Shown in pieces: positions 42,279 through 51,589 of a stretch of DNA of 64,000 bases. Origin of the DNA: Rhizobium esperanzae (GTDB lineage Bacteria; Pseudomonadota; Alphaproteobacteria; Rhizobiales; Rhizobiaceae). Under the pieces are notes generated by a model that did not search any database, was not told the DNA's origin, and saw only the letters and a program-made list of their open reading frames with translations. The position numbers and the translations under genes are program-made. Position 1 is the first letter of the stretch; each line of letters begins with the position of its first letter. The DNA is taken from NCBI RefSeq assembly GCF_002204185.1, contig NZ_MXPU01000006.1, positions 248,001 through 312,000 on the forward strand. The letters are read 5' to 3'.

Positions 42279-43310
42279 CTAATTCACCGCCACCGGTTTG
42301 GAACGCATCCGGGAGACGGTCTCGCGTTCGGCCCGCTTGCAGCGCATCGGCGGCAGGCCGCGATCCATCAGGTCCATGTCTTCCAACACCATATCGCCCA
42401 TCTTCTTGAAGGCGCTGTCGAGCGCTCCGGCTCGGTGCGCCGAGCGGATGAAACCGTTCAGGCTGCGTATCGGATGATCGGGCGGCAGCGGCTCCTCGGG
42501 GTAGACGTCGCTTGCCGCGACGATATGGCCTGACGAAACGGTTGCCATCAGCGCATCGAAATCGACGACGTCGGCGCGGCTGAGCAGGATGAAGGCCGCG
42601 CCCCTGCGCATGCTGGCGAAGGCGTCGGCACCGAGAAATCTCCTGTTTTCACTGGTGACGGCTGCGACAACAAAGACGAAATCGCTCTTCGTCAGCACAT
42701 CTTCCAGGCTTGCCGGCTCGACGCCGTTTTCCTCGAGGATCGAGCGGGGCAGCCAGGGATCGAACACCCTGATGTGCGCCCGGAATCCGGAGAGCACGCG
42801 GCGCAGCGCCTTGCCGAGATCGCCGAAGCCGATGATGCCGATCTCGGAACCGGCGATCAGCCGCGCGCTCGCATTGCCCTCCCCACCCCAGAGTTCGCTA
42901 CCCTTGCGAAACGCGACATCGGCATCGACGATGCCGCGCGCCAGGGCCAACGCGAAGCCAAGGCCGATTTCGGCCACCGGTTCGGCAAAGACCTGTCCTG
43001 TCGTCACGACGTGAATGCCGCGCTGGAAGAGCACCTCATAAGGCATATTGTTCAAGAGATTGCTTTCGACATTCAGGATCGAGCGCAGGGCCGGCATTCT
43101 GCTCAATGTTTCCGCCGAGAGCGGCGGCTGACCGATGATATAGCGGGCTCTGCCGAGGACCTCGTCACCAAGCCCGGCGATATTCTCCGGATCGGCCTCG
43201 ACGACCTCGTATTTCGCATGCAGTTCGGCGCGTGCCTTATCGCTGAAGATCAGATCGAGCGTGCGCGGCTCGGGCGCGCTGATCGCCAGCGGTCGTTCGG
43301 CATTTGTCAT
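42279..43310 (-). CDS. D-2-hydroxyacid dehydrogenase family protein
   Basis: A 343-residue NAD-dependent 2-hydroxyacid dehydrogenase. The Rossmann motif is IGIIGFGDLGKALRR (about 157-171). Catalytic positions are seen as the Arg in LLSRADVVDF, the acid in DVYPEEP and the His in SAHRAGA. The upstream part is a typical flavodoxin-like substrate domain. The substrate is unknown. It converges on the Tim44-like gene and is divergent from hupE, with a 298-bp gap that holds a palindrome at 43466-43484. Confidence 0.88.
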   Translation of the reverse strand: MTNAERPLAISAPEPRTLDLIFSDKARAELHAKYEVVEADPENIAGLGDEVLGRARYIIGQPPLSAETLSRMPALRSILNVESNLLNNMPYEVLFQRGIHVVTTGQVFAEPVAEIGLGFALALARGIVDADVAFRKGSELWGGEGNASARLIAGSEIGIIGFGDLGKALRRVLSGFRAHIRVFDPWLPRSILEENGVEPASLEDVLTKSDFVFVVAAVTSENRRFLGADAFASMRRGAAFILLSRADVVDFDALMATVSSGHIVAASDVYPEEPLPPDHPIRSLNGFIRSAHRAGALDSAFKKMGDMVLEDMDLMDRGLPPMRCKRAERETVSRMRSKPVAVN

Positions 43311-43465
43311 CGGCGTCTCCTACGTTGCGGGCGGCTTGCGTTTCCTCGGCTGGAGAATTGATAACCTCCGGCCGCGGCTGTTTCCAGTTGGCGGGCGAGA
43401 AATTGGCGAGCGAACCTCTGATCGGTGCTGATCATGAGTGGGGCCGACGCAACTGAAAGCGGCAT

Positions 43466-43484
43466 TTGCCTATCAGATAAGCAA
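43466..43484. promoter_or_regulatory. 19-bp near-perfect palindrome upstream of hupE
   Basis: The site reads as TTGC-N-TATC-A-GATA-N-GCAA, with eight of nine base pairs matching. It lies about 125 bp upstream of hupE and about 155 bp upstream of the divergent dehydrogenase gene. I do not recognise it as a known metal-regulator box. It could be the operator of a regulator encoded elsewhere. The rest of the gap (43311-43608) shows no further gene. Confidence 0.5.
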
Positions 43485-43608
43485 TTGAATTCTCTCGCTA
43501 TTCGTGGTTTCTCTGTTGACGGCTCGAACTGCCTGAATTAGCTTGATGCATCCAACCTGGGCGTCTCGACGCGGCAGGAAATCGAGACATTGCAAAGGAA
43601 ACGAACCC

Positions 43609-44208
43609 ATGAAGTCAGTACTTAAAAGCTGTCTGATTGCCCTGGCTGCCGCAGCGCTACCGGCTGTCGCTTCCGCCCATCCTGCCGTCGGCGGCGCTGC
43701 CGGCTTCAGCCATGGCTTTGATCATCCGATGTCCGGCCTCGATCATGTCCTTGCCATGGTGATGGTCGGTGTGGTTGCTTTCCAGCTCGGCGGCCGCGCC
43801 ATCTGGCTCTTGCCGCTGACATTCGTCCTGATGATGGCGTTTGGCGGTGCTCTCGGCGTTGCCGGCGTTGAACTTCCCTTCGTTGAGACAGGCATTGCAC
43901 TTTCCGTCGTCGTTCTGGGGGGCATGATTGCACTCGATGTCAGGGCGCCGCTCGCCGCGGCGCTCGGCATGGCCGGGCTCTTCGCCATCTTTCATGGCCA
44001 TGCACACGGCGCTGAAATGCCGGAGGATGCTGCCGGCGTCGCCTATGCTGCCGGCTTCATGATGGCTACCGGACTGCTGCATGGCGCCGGCCTCGCTCTT
44101 GGCCACGTCATCGGCCGCGCCGGCGAACGGCAGGGCATTTTCGTCACGCGGGCTGCGGGCGGCGCTGCCGCCATCTCTGGACTGGGCATTCTGGCCGGTT
44201 TGATCTGA
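43609..44208 (+). CDS. hupE: HupE/UreJ-family nickel (or cobalt) permease
   Basis: A 199-residue membrane protein with a cleavable signal peptide (LIALAAAALPAVASA/HP). The conserved metal-binding motif HPMSGLDHVLAM follows (HPxSGxDH, about 38-50), and a second His-rich element FHGHAHG lies near residue 130. There are six hydrophobic segments. HupE/UreJ proteins import nickel or cobalt. No hydrogenase or urease gene is visible nearby, so it is an orphan. The start at 43609 follows AAAGGAAA. Confidence 0.88.
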   Translation: MKSVLKSCLIALAAAALPAVASAHPAVGGAAGFSHGFDHPMSGLDHVLAMVMVGVVAFQLGGRAIWLLPLTFVLMMAFGGALGVAGVELPFVETGIALSVVVLGGMIALDVRAPLAAALGMAGLFAIFHGHAHGAEMPEDAAGVAYAAGFMMATGLLHGAGLALGHVIGRAGERQGIFVTRAAGGAAAISGLGILAGLI

Positions 44209-44354
44209 TCTGTACGGAATCTCTGGAAACGGTGATGCGCAGCTTAGCATGAGCTGATGGGCGACGCAGTCGGGAAGAAAGCGTCCGAAATGCGCAAGTA
44301 GCTAGTAAAATATAGAAAGGGCGCGGTGCGAAGCCGCGCCCCTCCCGTCATTCA

Positions 44355-46358
44355 TCAGCCTTCCAGCCACTTCACCTGATCGGGTGTCAGCTTGATGTCG
44401 AGGGCCGAGAGGCTGTCCTCCAATTCGGCGATGGTGCGCGGCCCGATCAATGGAATGACCGGGAAAGGTTGGGCGATCACGTGGGCGAGCGCGATATGGA
44501 TCGGGTTGCGGCCGAGCTTGTTGGCAAGCTCGATGGCGCGGTCGCGGCGTCCGAAATTGCGCTCGGAATACCACACGCGAACAATCTCCTCGTCGTCCTT
44601 CTTGTCGCGGCCGGCGCGGTCGGTGAAGAAGCCGCGGCCCTGGCTGGACCAGGCGAAGTTCGGGATCTGCTTCTGGTTCAGCCACGTCTTCCAGTCGTCA
44701 TCGGAGGCGGCGACGCAGCCGGCCCAGATCGGATCCAGCATTTCCGCGAGCGAGAAGTTGTTGGAGAGAGCTGCCGGCGCCGCCTTGCCGGTTCTTTCGG
44801 CATAAGCGATCGCTTCGTCGAAACGCGCCCGGGTCCAGTTGGAACCGCCGAAGATGCCGCGGATGCGGCCGCGTTTGACTTCTGCATCCATGGCATCGAC
44901 GAATTCGCCGACGGGCACGTCGGTATTGTCGCGATGCATGAAATAGATGTCGACATAGTCCGTCTTCAGCCGGGCGAGCGACTGGTCGAGCTGCTTGGCG
45001 ATCATGTCGGGATAGCAGAGCGGCGAATGCGCGCCCTTGCCGATCAGCACGATCTCCTCGCGCGGGACCTTGCGGCTCGTGTGCCAGTCCCCGAAGATCG
45101 CCTCCGTTTTGCCGGCGCCATAGACAAAGGCCGTATCGAAGGCGTTGCCGCCGGCCTCGTAGAAGGCGTCGAGCGTCAGTGAAGCGGCGGCGAAGTTCGG
45201 GAAGAACTCGAAGCCGAGGGTCACGACTGAGGCCGGCTTGGAGATGCCCGGAATCTGTCGCTGCGGAATGCTGTTGCCGCGCGTGACCGCGCCGCCCCAT
45301 ATATTGGACGTGCGTCTGGCGGCTTTCTCGACGCCATATTCAAGACCAACCGAGGCGCGCCACTGGTCGAGCACGCGCAGATTTGCGATTGAATCCGCCC
45401 AGCTCATGCCGGGGGAACTGAACTCGGTTCTGCCGGCCCGGATCGCATCGCCCGCCGCGTCCGCCTCGAAGGAATAGAGCCAGCGCTCTTCCTTGACCTC
45501 GATCGTCTCCTGCTTGCCGCCCTTGAAGACCTCGATCTTGCCGACACCGCCCTTGTGGCCGGAGGCGAACCAGAAGTCGGCCACTTCGATCCGGCCCTCG
45601 GAGCCGATGATGCGCAGCACATTGTCCTGCTGGGCCATGATCGAGCAGGAGACTTCGGCGATGATCTCGTTCGGGAACTTGAGCACGGCCGACGCCCATT
45701 CGTCGACGCCGCTCTCTCCGAGATGGGCGACGCCCGACACCTTTTCCGGTTCGAGGAAGGCCTTGCCCTCTGCGGCGCCGGCAATCAATCGCGCCATCGA
45801 CACTGGATAGCCGCCGACATCGAGAATGCCGCCGCCGGCGGTATCATTGGCGAAAAGCCGATGCTCCGGCTTATAGCTGCCCATGTTGAAGCCGAAGCTC
45901 GAGCGGATGATGCGGATTGTGCCGATAACGCCGCTCTTGATGAGCTCGATCAGCTTTTCCGTCTGCGGATGCACCCGGTACATGAAAGCTTCGCCGGCAA
46001 AGACGCTGGCTTTCTTGGCTTCATAGTAAACGGCTTCGGCATCATAGGCTGAAAGCGCGATCGGCTTTTCCACCAGGATGTGCTTGCCGGCGCGTGCGGC
46101 CTTGATCGCCCATTCGGCATGGCCGGTATGGGGCACGGAAATATAGACCGCATCGACCTCGGGGTCGGAAAGCAGCGCTTCGTAACCATTGACGATGCGG
46201 GCGCCGGGGAAGTTTTCGGCAAGTCCAGGCTTGGAAGGATTGCGGGTGGCAATCGCGACCAGTTTGCCGGTGCGGGAGTGGGCAACGCCATCGGCAAAGG
46301 TGCGAGCGATGGTGCCGGGGCCGATGATGCCCCAGCGGATCGGTTGATCGGAAGTCAT
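44355..46358 (-). CDS. Fused Gfo/Idh/MocA oxidoreductase - aldo/keto reductase
   Basis: A single 667-residue frame encodes two enzymes. Residues 1-340 are a MocA-type dehydrogenase (GIIGPGTIA at 10-18, VEKP with Lys99, C-terminal alpha/beta domain). Residues 365-667 are an aldo/keto reductase with the whole catalytic tetrad: D408, Y413, K441 and H475 (FDTAFVYG, LIGKGAHS, YFMHRDN). A short linker (341-364) joins them. Two linked NAD(P) redox steps on an imported sugar are implied. It is the last gene of sugar operon 3, 35 bp after the ATPase. Confidence 0.92.
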   Translation of the reverse strand: MTSDQPIRWGIIGPGTIARTFADGVAHSRTGKLVAIATRNPSKPGLAENFPGARIVNGYEALLSDPEVDAVYISVPHTGHAEWAIKAARAGKHILVEKPIALSAYDAEAVYYEAKKASVFAGEAFMYRVHPQTEKLIELIKSGVIGTIRIIRSSFGFNMGSYKPEHRLFANDTAGGGILDVGGYPVSMARLIAGAAEGKAFLEPEKVSGVAHLGESGVDEWASAVLKFPNEIIAEVSCSIMAQQDNVLRIIGSEGRIEVADFWFASGHKGGVGKIEVFKGGKQETIEVKEERWLYSFEADAAGDAIRAGRTEFSSPGMSWADSIANLRVLDQWRASVGLEYGVEKAARRTSNIWGGAVTRGNSIPQRQIPGISKPASVVTLGFEFFPNFAAASLTLDAFYEAGGNAFDTAFVYGAGKTEAIFGDWHTSRKVPREEIVLIGKGAHSPLCYPDMIAKQLDQSLARLKTDYVDIYFMHRDNTDVPVGEFVDAMDAEVKRGRIRGIFGGSNWTRARFDEAIAYAERTGKAAPAALSNNFSLAEMLDPIWAGCVAASDDDWKTWLNQKQIPNFAWSSQGRGFFTDRAGRDKKDDEEIVRVWYSERNFGRRDRAIELANKLGRNPIHIALAHVIAQPFPVIPLIGPRTIAELEDSLSALDIKLTPDQVKWLEG

Positions 46359-46393
46359 GGAATCCTCTTTCGTCTTTCTGCCTTGGGATTGGT

Positions 46394-47476
46394 TCAGCGG
46401 AGCCGTTTGCCGGCGCCGTCGAAAAGGAATGTGCGGTTGGCGGGAAGGCCGACCGTCAGCGTCTCGCGATTGCCTGATGTGCGCGATTCCGGCCGCTCGA
46501 TGATCAACTGTTCGTCGCCGACGGCGGCATAGATGTAGCTGGTGTTGCCGAGGTGTTCGGCGACATCGATGGCAACGGTGAGATCGGTATCGCCAGCACC
46601 TGCATCGACGAAATGTTCGGGCCGGATGCCGAGGGTCACTTTCGCGCCGATTTCGATTGTATCGGCGACGGGCAGCGGCAGGCGCGTCTCCGGATTGCTC
46701 TCCAGCGCGATCACCGCCCTGCCCGGCTGCGCCTCGACGGTCACAGCTTTCAAGAAATTCATCTTCGGCGAGCCGACGAAGCCGGCGACGAACTGGTTGG
46801 CCGGGTCGTCATAGAGGTCGAGCGGTGCGCCGATCTGCTCGATGTTGCCAGCGCGCAGCACGACGATACGGTCGGCGAGCGTCATCGCTTCCGTCTGATC
46901 GTGCGTGACGTAGATCATTGTCGTGCCGAGCTGTTTGTGCAGCCTTGAGATCTCGACGCGCATCTGTACGCGCAGCTCGGCGTCGAGGTTCGAAAGCGGT
47001 TCATCGAACAGGAAGACCTCGGGCTCGCGCACGATGGCGCGGCCGATCGCGACACGCTGGCGCTGACCGCCGGAAAGCTGCTTCGGCCGCCGTTTCATCA
47101 GTTCGGTGATCTGCAGGATATCGGCGACATGGCGCACCCGCCGCTCGGTATCGTCCTTCGGATTGCCGTTCATGCGCAGGCCGAAGCTCAAGTTTTCCTC
47201 GACGGTCAGGTGCGGATAGAGCGCATAGGACTGAAAGACCATGGCGATACCGCGGTCGGCCGGCTCGACGTCGTTGACGACCCGGCCGCCGATCCGAAGC
47301 TCGCCTGACGTGATGTCCTCGAGGCCGGCAATCATCCGCAGCAGCGTGGACTTGCCACAGCCGGAGGGGCCGACGAAGACGACGAATTCGCCGTCCTTCA
47401 CCTCCAGATTGGCCCCATGGATGATCTCAAAGCCGCCGAAGCGCTTGACGATGTTGCTAAGTGAAAGCTCTGCCAT
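46394..47476 (-). CDS. Sugar ABC transporter ATPase (UgpC type), operon 3
   Basis: A 360-residue ATPase with Walker A GPSGCGKST, signature LSGGQRQR, Walker B LFDEPLSNLD, H-loop VTHDQ and a C-terminal TOBE domain (about 240-355, RPEHF). It lies 13 bp after the MalG-type permease. It is the third ATPase of this class in the window (others at 24660 and 35803). Confidence 0.92.
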   Translation of the reverse strand: MAELSLSNIVKRFGGFEIIHGANLEVKDGEFVVFVGPSGCGKSTLLRMIAGLEDITSGELRIGGRVVNDVEPADRGIAMVFQSYALYPHLTVEENLSFGLRMNGNPKDDTERRVRHVADILQITELMKRRPKQLSGGQRQRVAIGRAIVREPEVFLFDEPLSNLDAELRVQMRVEISRLHKQLGTTMIYVTHDQTEAMTLADRIVVLRAGNIEQIGAPLDLYDDPANQFVAGFVGSPKMNFLKAVTVEAQPGRAVIALESNPETRLPLPVADTIEIGAKVTLGIRPEHFVDAGAGDTDLTVAIDVAEHLGNTSYIYAAVGDEQLIIERPESRTSGNRETLTVGLPANRTFLFDGAGKRLR

Positions 47477-47489
47477 TCGGCTTCCCCGA

Positions 47490-48326
47490 TTACTTGATTG
47501 CGCCGGCCGCGATGCCGGCGATGAAATGGCGCTGGAGCGCCACGAAGACGACGAGGATCGGCGCCGTCAGCAGCACCGCGCCGGCCATGATGCCACCCCA
47601 CGAAACCTTGGTGAGGCCGATCAGCGTTCCCAATGCCACCGGCGCCGTCATCATCCCCGGTCTGGAATTGATGAGCAGCGGCCAGAGGTAATTGTTCCAC
47701 GAATGCAGGAAGAGAATGATCGCCAATGCCGCCATGGTCGGGCGCGCCAGAGGCAGGGCGATGCGCAGGAAGATCTGCCATTCCTTGACGCCTTCGACGC
47801 GGGCTGCGTCGAAGAGCTCGCCCGGCATCATCGAGAAGGACTGCCGCATGAATAAGACGCCGAGCGAATTGAAGAGCGGCGGCACGATCAGAGCCACCCA
47901 GGTGTTTGCCAGCTTGAACTCGCGCGCCACCATGATGAACTGCGGGATGACGACCACGGAGAAAGGCAGCGTGATAGTACCGAGGATGATAGCGATGACG
48001 ATGGAGCGGCCGACAAAACGGTAACGTGCCAGCGCCCAGCCGGCCATCGACGTCAGCATCACCGAGAGCACGGTATAGATAAGCGCCACGCCGATGGAGA
48101 TCACCATTGCGCCGATGAAATCGGTGTCGGCCTGCAGATTTTTAAAATTCTCGACGAAGTTGGTCGATGGCCACAGCACGATCTCGGGATTGAAGATGCC
48201 GTTGTCGGGCATGGTCGAGAAGACGAACATCATCCACAGCGGAAACAGCCAGATCAGCGCCAGCGGCGCCAGCGCGGCGTGCAGCGCGATCTGACGGATG
48301 AGAAGGGATTGCGACTTGGATCTCAT
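47490..48326 (-). CDS. Sugar ABC transporter permease (MalG type), operon 3
   Basis: A 278-residue permease with an N-terminal membrane helix, the EAA loop 'DAARVEGVKEWQIFLRIALPLA' and the ending FIAGIAAGAIK typical of MalG-type proteins. Its start overlaps the MalF-type stop (ATGA at 48323-48326). Confidence 0.92.
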   Translation of the reverse strand: MRSKSQSLLIRQIALHAALAPLALIWLFPLWMMFVFSTMPDNGIFNPEIVLWPSTNFVENFKNLQADTDFIGAMVISIGVALIYTVLSVMLTSMAGWALARYRFVGRSIVIAIILGTITLPFSVVVIPQFIMVAREFKLANTWVALIVPPLFNSLGVLFMRQSFSMMPGELFDAARVEGVKEWQIFLRIALPLARPTMAALAIILFLHSWNNYLWPLLINSRPGMMTAPVALGTLIGLTKVSWGGIMAGAVLLTAPILVVFVALQRHFIAGIAAGAIK

Positions 48327-49183
48327 TTCGGGTCCCTCCCGATCCAGAGATTGAAAAAGGAGATCACCACGGCCAGAGCCGCCATCGTATAGGCGATCGC
48401 CGAGGCATAGCCGAAGTTCAGCGAGGTGAAACCCTGGCGGTAGAGGAAGAGGCCGAGTGTCTCCGTGCCGCCGCCCGGACCACCGCGATTGGTGATGAGG
48501 AAGGGTTCGGTAAAGAGCTGCATGGTGCCGATCACCGAGAGCACGACACAGAAGAGGATGATCGGTTTCAAGAGCGGCAGGGTGATGTGGAAGAACTGCT
48601 GTGTCTTGCCCACCCGATCGAGCGTCGCGGCCTCGTAGACATCGTCGGGGATGGCCTGCAGGCCGGCCAGGATGATGATGGCGTTATAACCGGCCCAGCG
48701 CCATGTGACGGCGAGGATGATCACTGCCATCGCGGCATTGGCGTTGTCGAACCAGGAGATCGGGCTGAATCCGACCGCTGAAATCATCTTGTTGATGATA
48801 CCGAAATCGAGGCTGAACATCAGCCGGAACACGGCCGCGTAGGCGACTTCGCCGACGACGACGGGGGCAAAGAAGGCGAAACGAAAAAGCGGGCGCGCTT
48901 TCAGAAGCGGCGAATTGAGCAGCACGGCCATGACGGTCGCCAGCGCGATCATCACAGGCACCTGGATCACCAAGATAATCAGTGTGTTATAGAGAGCGTT
49001 ATAGAAGGCGGGGTCGTAGAAGAGCCTGCCCCAATTGGCCTGGAAGCTGTATTTCCACGGATTGACGCGCGTGTTCTGAAAGGAAATCAGGAACGAGTCG
49101 ATGATCGGCCAGACCCAGAAGGTGGCGAAAACAAGCAAATAGGGGGCGAGGAACGCATAGGCGCTCCGGGTTCTGAACGGCAT
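48323..49183 (-). CDS. Sugar ABC transporter permease (MalF type), operon 3
   Basis: A 286-residue permease. It has a first membrane segment at about 9-30 (AYAFLAPYLLVFATFWVWP), six segments in all, and the EAA loop 'EAATLDRVGKTQQFFHITLPLLKP'. It follows the binding-protein gene after an 83-bp gap that contains a strong hairpin. Confidence 0.92.
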   Translation of the reverse strand: MPFRTRSAYAFLAPYLLVFATFWVWPIIDSFLISFQNTRVNPWKYSFQANWGRLFYDPAFYNALYNTLIILVIQVPVMIALATVMAVLLNSPLLKARPLFRFAFFAPVVVGEVAYAAVFRLMFSLDFGIINKMISAVGFSPISWFDNANAAMAVIILAVTWRWAGYNAIIILAGLQAIPDDVYEAATLDRVGKTQQFFHITLPLLKPIILFCVVLSVIGTMQLFTEPFLITNRGGPGGGTETLGLFLYRQGFTSLNFGYASAIAYTMAALAVVISFFNLWIGRDPK

Positions 49184-49233
49184 CGAGCCTCCTCCTCACG
49201 AACGAATGACGGGCCGCGCTGCAAGCGGGTGAA

Positions 49234-49260
49234 ATGCCGGGCGCGGGAAGCGCCCGGCAT
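49234..49260 (-). other. Intercistronic stem-loop after binding-protein gene, operon 3
   Basis: ATGCCGGGCG and CGCCCGGCAT form a perfect 10-bp stem with a 7-nt loop, seven bases from the binding-protein stop (49267). Outer arms GAATGAC (49204-49210) and GTCATTC (49262-49268) could extend the structure. There is no T-run. Confidence 0.6.
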
Positions 49261-49266
49261 CGTCAT

Positions 49267-50541
49267 TCATTGCGCGATCGGAAGTCCGGTTGCGGAAGCG
49301 ATCTGCTTGGCGGCATCGTCGAGAGCCGCTTTCGCATCGGGGTAGCCGCCGGCGAAGAATTTCGCCTGCGTTGCCTTGAAGATGCCTTCGGCATCACTTT
49401 GGAAGGCGGTGCCGCGGCTCGGCACGATCTTGGGCAGGGTTGCCAGAATATCGGCCCAGACCTTCTGACCGCCCCAATAGGGCTGGGGCTCGTTGACGAA
49501 GGGATCCTTCTCGGCGGAAAGCAGCGACGGCACCAGACCGAATTCCTTCAGCATGGTGACTTGACCTTCATTCGTCCCAAGGGCGTAGTTGACGAATTTC
49601 CAGGCGGCTTCCTTGTTCGCCGAGGTTGCCGAAATGGCGAGCGACGAGCCGCCGAGGTTGGCGGCGTGCGGACCGTCGGCCGTCAGGCTCGGCATTCTGT
49701 AGACGCCCCACTTGCCCTTGAGATCAGGGGAGGTCGAGCGCACCGTGCCTTCATACCAGCCGCCATAGAGCTGGCTTGCGGCCTTGCCGGCGGTGTTGGC
49801 CTGGATCTTCTCGTCCCAGTTCGCTGCCGTCAGCGTGCCGGCATCCTTCATCTCCTTCACCTTTTGCAGCGCGGCGACGCAGGCCGGCTGGTTGATGGTG
49901 ATGTTCTGGCCGTCGGTCGAGAAATAGCCGCAGCCCTGCTCGTTGGCGATCATGCGGAACCATTCGCTGTCGCCGTTGAAATCGGCCTGTGCCATGACGA
50001 CGCCGGGATTGGCGGCGGAAATCTTCTTGCCGGCGGCGATGAAATCGTCCCAGGTGCTGATCGTGCTCGGATCGACGCCGGCCTTTTCGTACATGTCGCG
50101 GCGGTAGAAGACGGCGACTGGGCCGGAATCCCACGGCATGGCATAGGCGACGTCGCCGACTTCAAGTTCGGTGCGCTTGAAGTCGGGGAACTTCGCCTGG
50201 ATATCGGCCGTGTAGCCGAGCTCCTTCAGATTGGCGAAGCAATCGGGGAAGCGGCTCCAGAAGATTTCAGCCTCGAAATTCTCGATGCTGACAATGTCGG
50301 GCAAGCCGTCGCCGCCGGCAGCGCAGGCCGCGAGCGTCTTGTCGAAGACCTGGCTGTTGCCAAGATCTTCGACGGTGACCTTGATATCGGGGAACTGTTT
50401 GTTGAAGCCGGGAAGCGTGGACTTCAACGCCGATGCGGCGACATTCCAGCTCCAGATGGTGAGATTGGCCGACTCAGCGAAGGCGGAGCCGGAAGCAAGC
50501 AGTGCAAGAGCTGCGGTCGCAGCGAGAAGTTTGAAGCGCAT
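49267..50541 (-). CDS. Sugar ABC transporter substrate-binding protein, family 1, operon 3
   Basis: A 424-residue periplasmic binding protein with a signal peptide (KLLAATAALALLASGSAFA/ES). The mature start is NLTIWSWNVAASAL, with family-1 features such as FNKQFPDIKVTVEDLG. GGGAGG precedes the ATG. It is the first gene of the operon and is divergent from the AraC regulator. The ligand is probably a sugar or sugar derivative. Confidence 0.92.
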   Translation of the reverse strand: MRFKLLAATAALALLASGSAFAESANLTIWSWNVAASALKSTLPGFNKQFPDIKVTVEDLGNSQVFDKTLAACAAGGDGLPDIVSIENFEAEIFWSRFPDCFANLKELGYTADIQAKFPDFKRTELEVGDVAYAMPWDSGPVAVFYRRDMYEKAGVDPSTISTWDDFIAAGKKISAANPGVVMAQADFNGDSEWFRMIANEQGCGYFSTDGQNITINQPACVAALQKVKEMKDAGTLTAANWDEKIQANTAGKAASQLYGGWYEGTVRSTSPDLKGKWGVYRMPSLTADGPHAANLGGSSLAISATSANKEAAWKFVNYALGTNEGQVTMLKEFGLVPSLLSAEKDPFVNEPQPYWGGQKVWADILATLPKIVPSRGTAFQSDAEGIFKATQAKFFAGGYPDAKAALDDAAKQIASATGLPIAQ

Positions 50542-50627
50542 TGAAAATCCTCCCTTTTCAATTGCCGATCTTTCACGAACGCGGTTAGACTATCCGCAAG
50601 GGAGCGGCTGTCTCCTAAAAAGGGAAT

Positions 50628-51548
50628 ATGGATTTGGCGGAAAGTAAGGTCGGCACGCGGGCAATCTATCAGCCCGGCGCAAGCAGCATTGAGGGTTCGC
50701 CGACGGCACTGCAGATGTTTCACGCGCACCCGCCTATCATGGCTATGCCGCACTGGCACGCGCAGGTCGAGATCAACTATGTCATGCGCGGAAGTGTGCA
50801 TTACCGCATGAACGATCACGCGTTTCGGCTGAACGCCGGTGATATGTGCCTCTTTTGGGGTGGGCAGCCGCATCAGATGGACGAATCGTCAGATGATTCG
50901 CTTTATGCCGGTGCCCACCTGCCGCTCGTTTATTTCTTCCGGCTGCGCCTGCCGATCAGCATTTCCAGCCGTCTTATGAAAGGTGAGACGTTGCTGACCT
51001 CGGCAACGGACGCTGCTGATAACGAAAACTTCGCTCGCTGGTTTCGCTATGCCAATTCCGGTGATTCCGCCAAGGCCCAGCACGCCGTGGACGAATTGCT
51101 GCTGCGCATCGAGCGTATCGCATTCGAACCCTATTCGATGACGACATCGAAGACGACTGCCAGCCTGGATGGCGATCAGCTGCATCCCAACTCCTCGCGA
51201 AGTGTCGCGCGCATGTGCGATTTCATCGCCGCCAATTTCCTGCAGGACATCGATTCGGTCGATATCGCCCGCGCCGCCGATCTGCATCCGAAATATGCCA
51301 TGAATCTTTTCAAGCGATCGACCGGCATGACGCTCAGCAAATATGTGACGCTGCTCAGGCTGTCTCGCGCGCAGGCGATGCTGATGAGCGAAGGCGCCAA
51401 CGTTTTGCAGGTGGCAATGGACAGCGGCTTCGGCTCGATCAGCGCCTTCAACAAATCCTTTCGCCACATCGCCGGGATGTCGCCGTCCGATTTCCGCCGC
51501 GACATCCGGCTGGTGACGACGATGCCCGCCGGCGCCTTCCGCAATTAA
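50628..51548 (+). CDS. AraC-family transcriptional regulator of operon 3
   Basis: A 306-residue AraC-type activator. The N-terminal cupin-like sensing domain (about 25-150) includes MPHWHAQVEINYVMRGS and 'GDMCLFWGGQPHQMDE'. The C-terminal double helix-turn-helix (about 195-300) includes 'ALHPKY'-type ADLHPKYAMNLFKR and 'DSGFGSISAFNKSFRHIAGMSP'. It is divergent from sugar operon 3 with only 86 bp between the starts, so it very likely activates that operon in response to its substrate. Confidence 0.92.
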   Translation: MDLAESKVGTRAIYQPGASSIEGSPTALQMFHAHPPIMAMPHWHAQVEINYVMRGSVHYRMNDHAFRLNAGDMCLFWGGQPHQMDESSDDSLYAGAHLPLVYFFRLRLPISISSRLMKGETLLTSATDAADNENFARWFRYANSGDSAKAQHAVDELLLRIERIAFEPYSMTTSKTTASLDGDQLHPNSSRSVARMCDFIAANFLQDIDSVDIARAADLHPKYAMNLFKRSTGMTLSKYVTLLRLSRAQAMLMSEGANVLQVAMDSGFGSISAFNKSFRHIAGMSPSDFRRDIRLVTTMPAGAFRN

Positions 51549-51589
51549 CGCATGTTCCGCCTCATCGCCTGTCATATGCGGCTGAGGAC

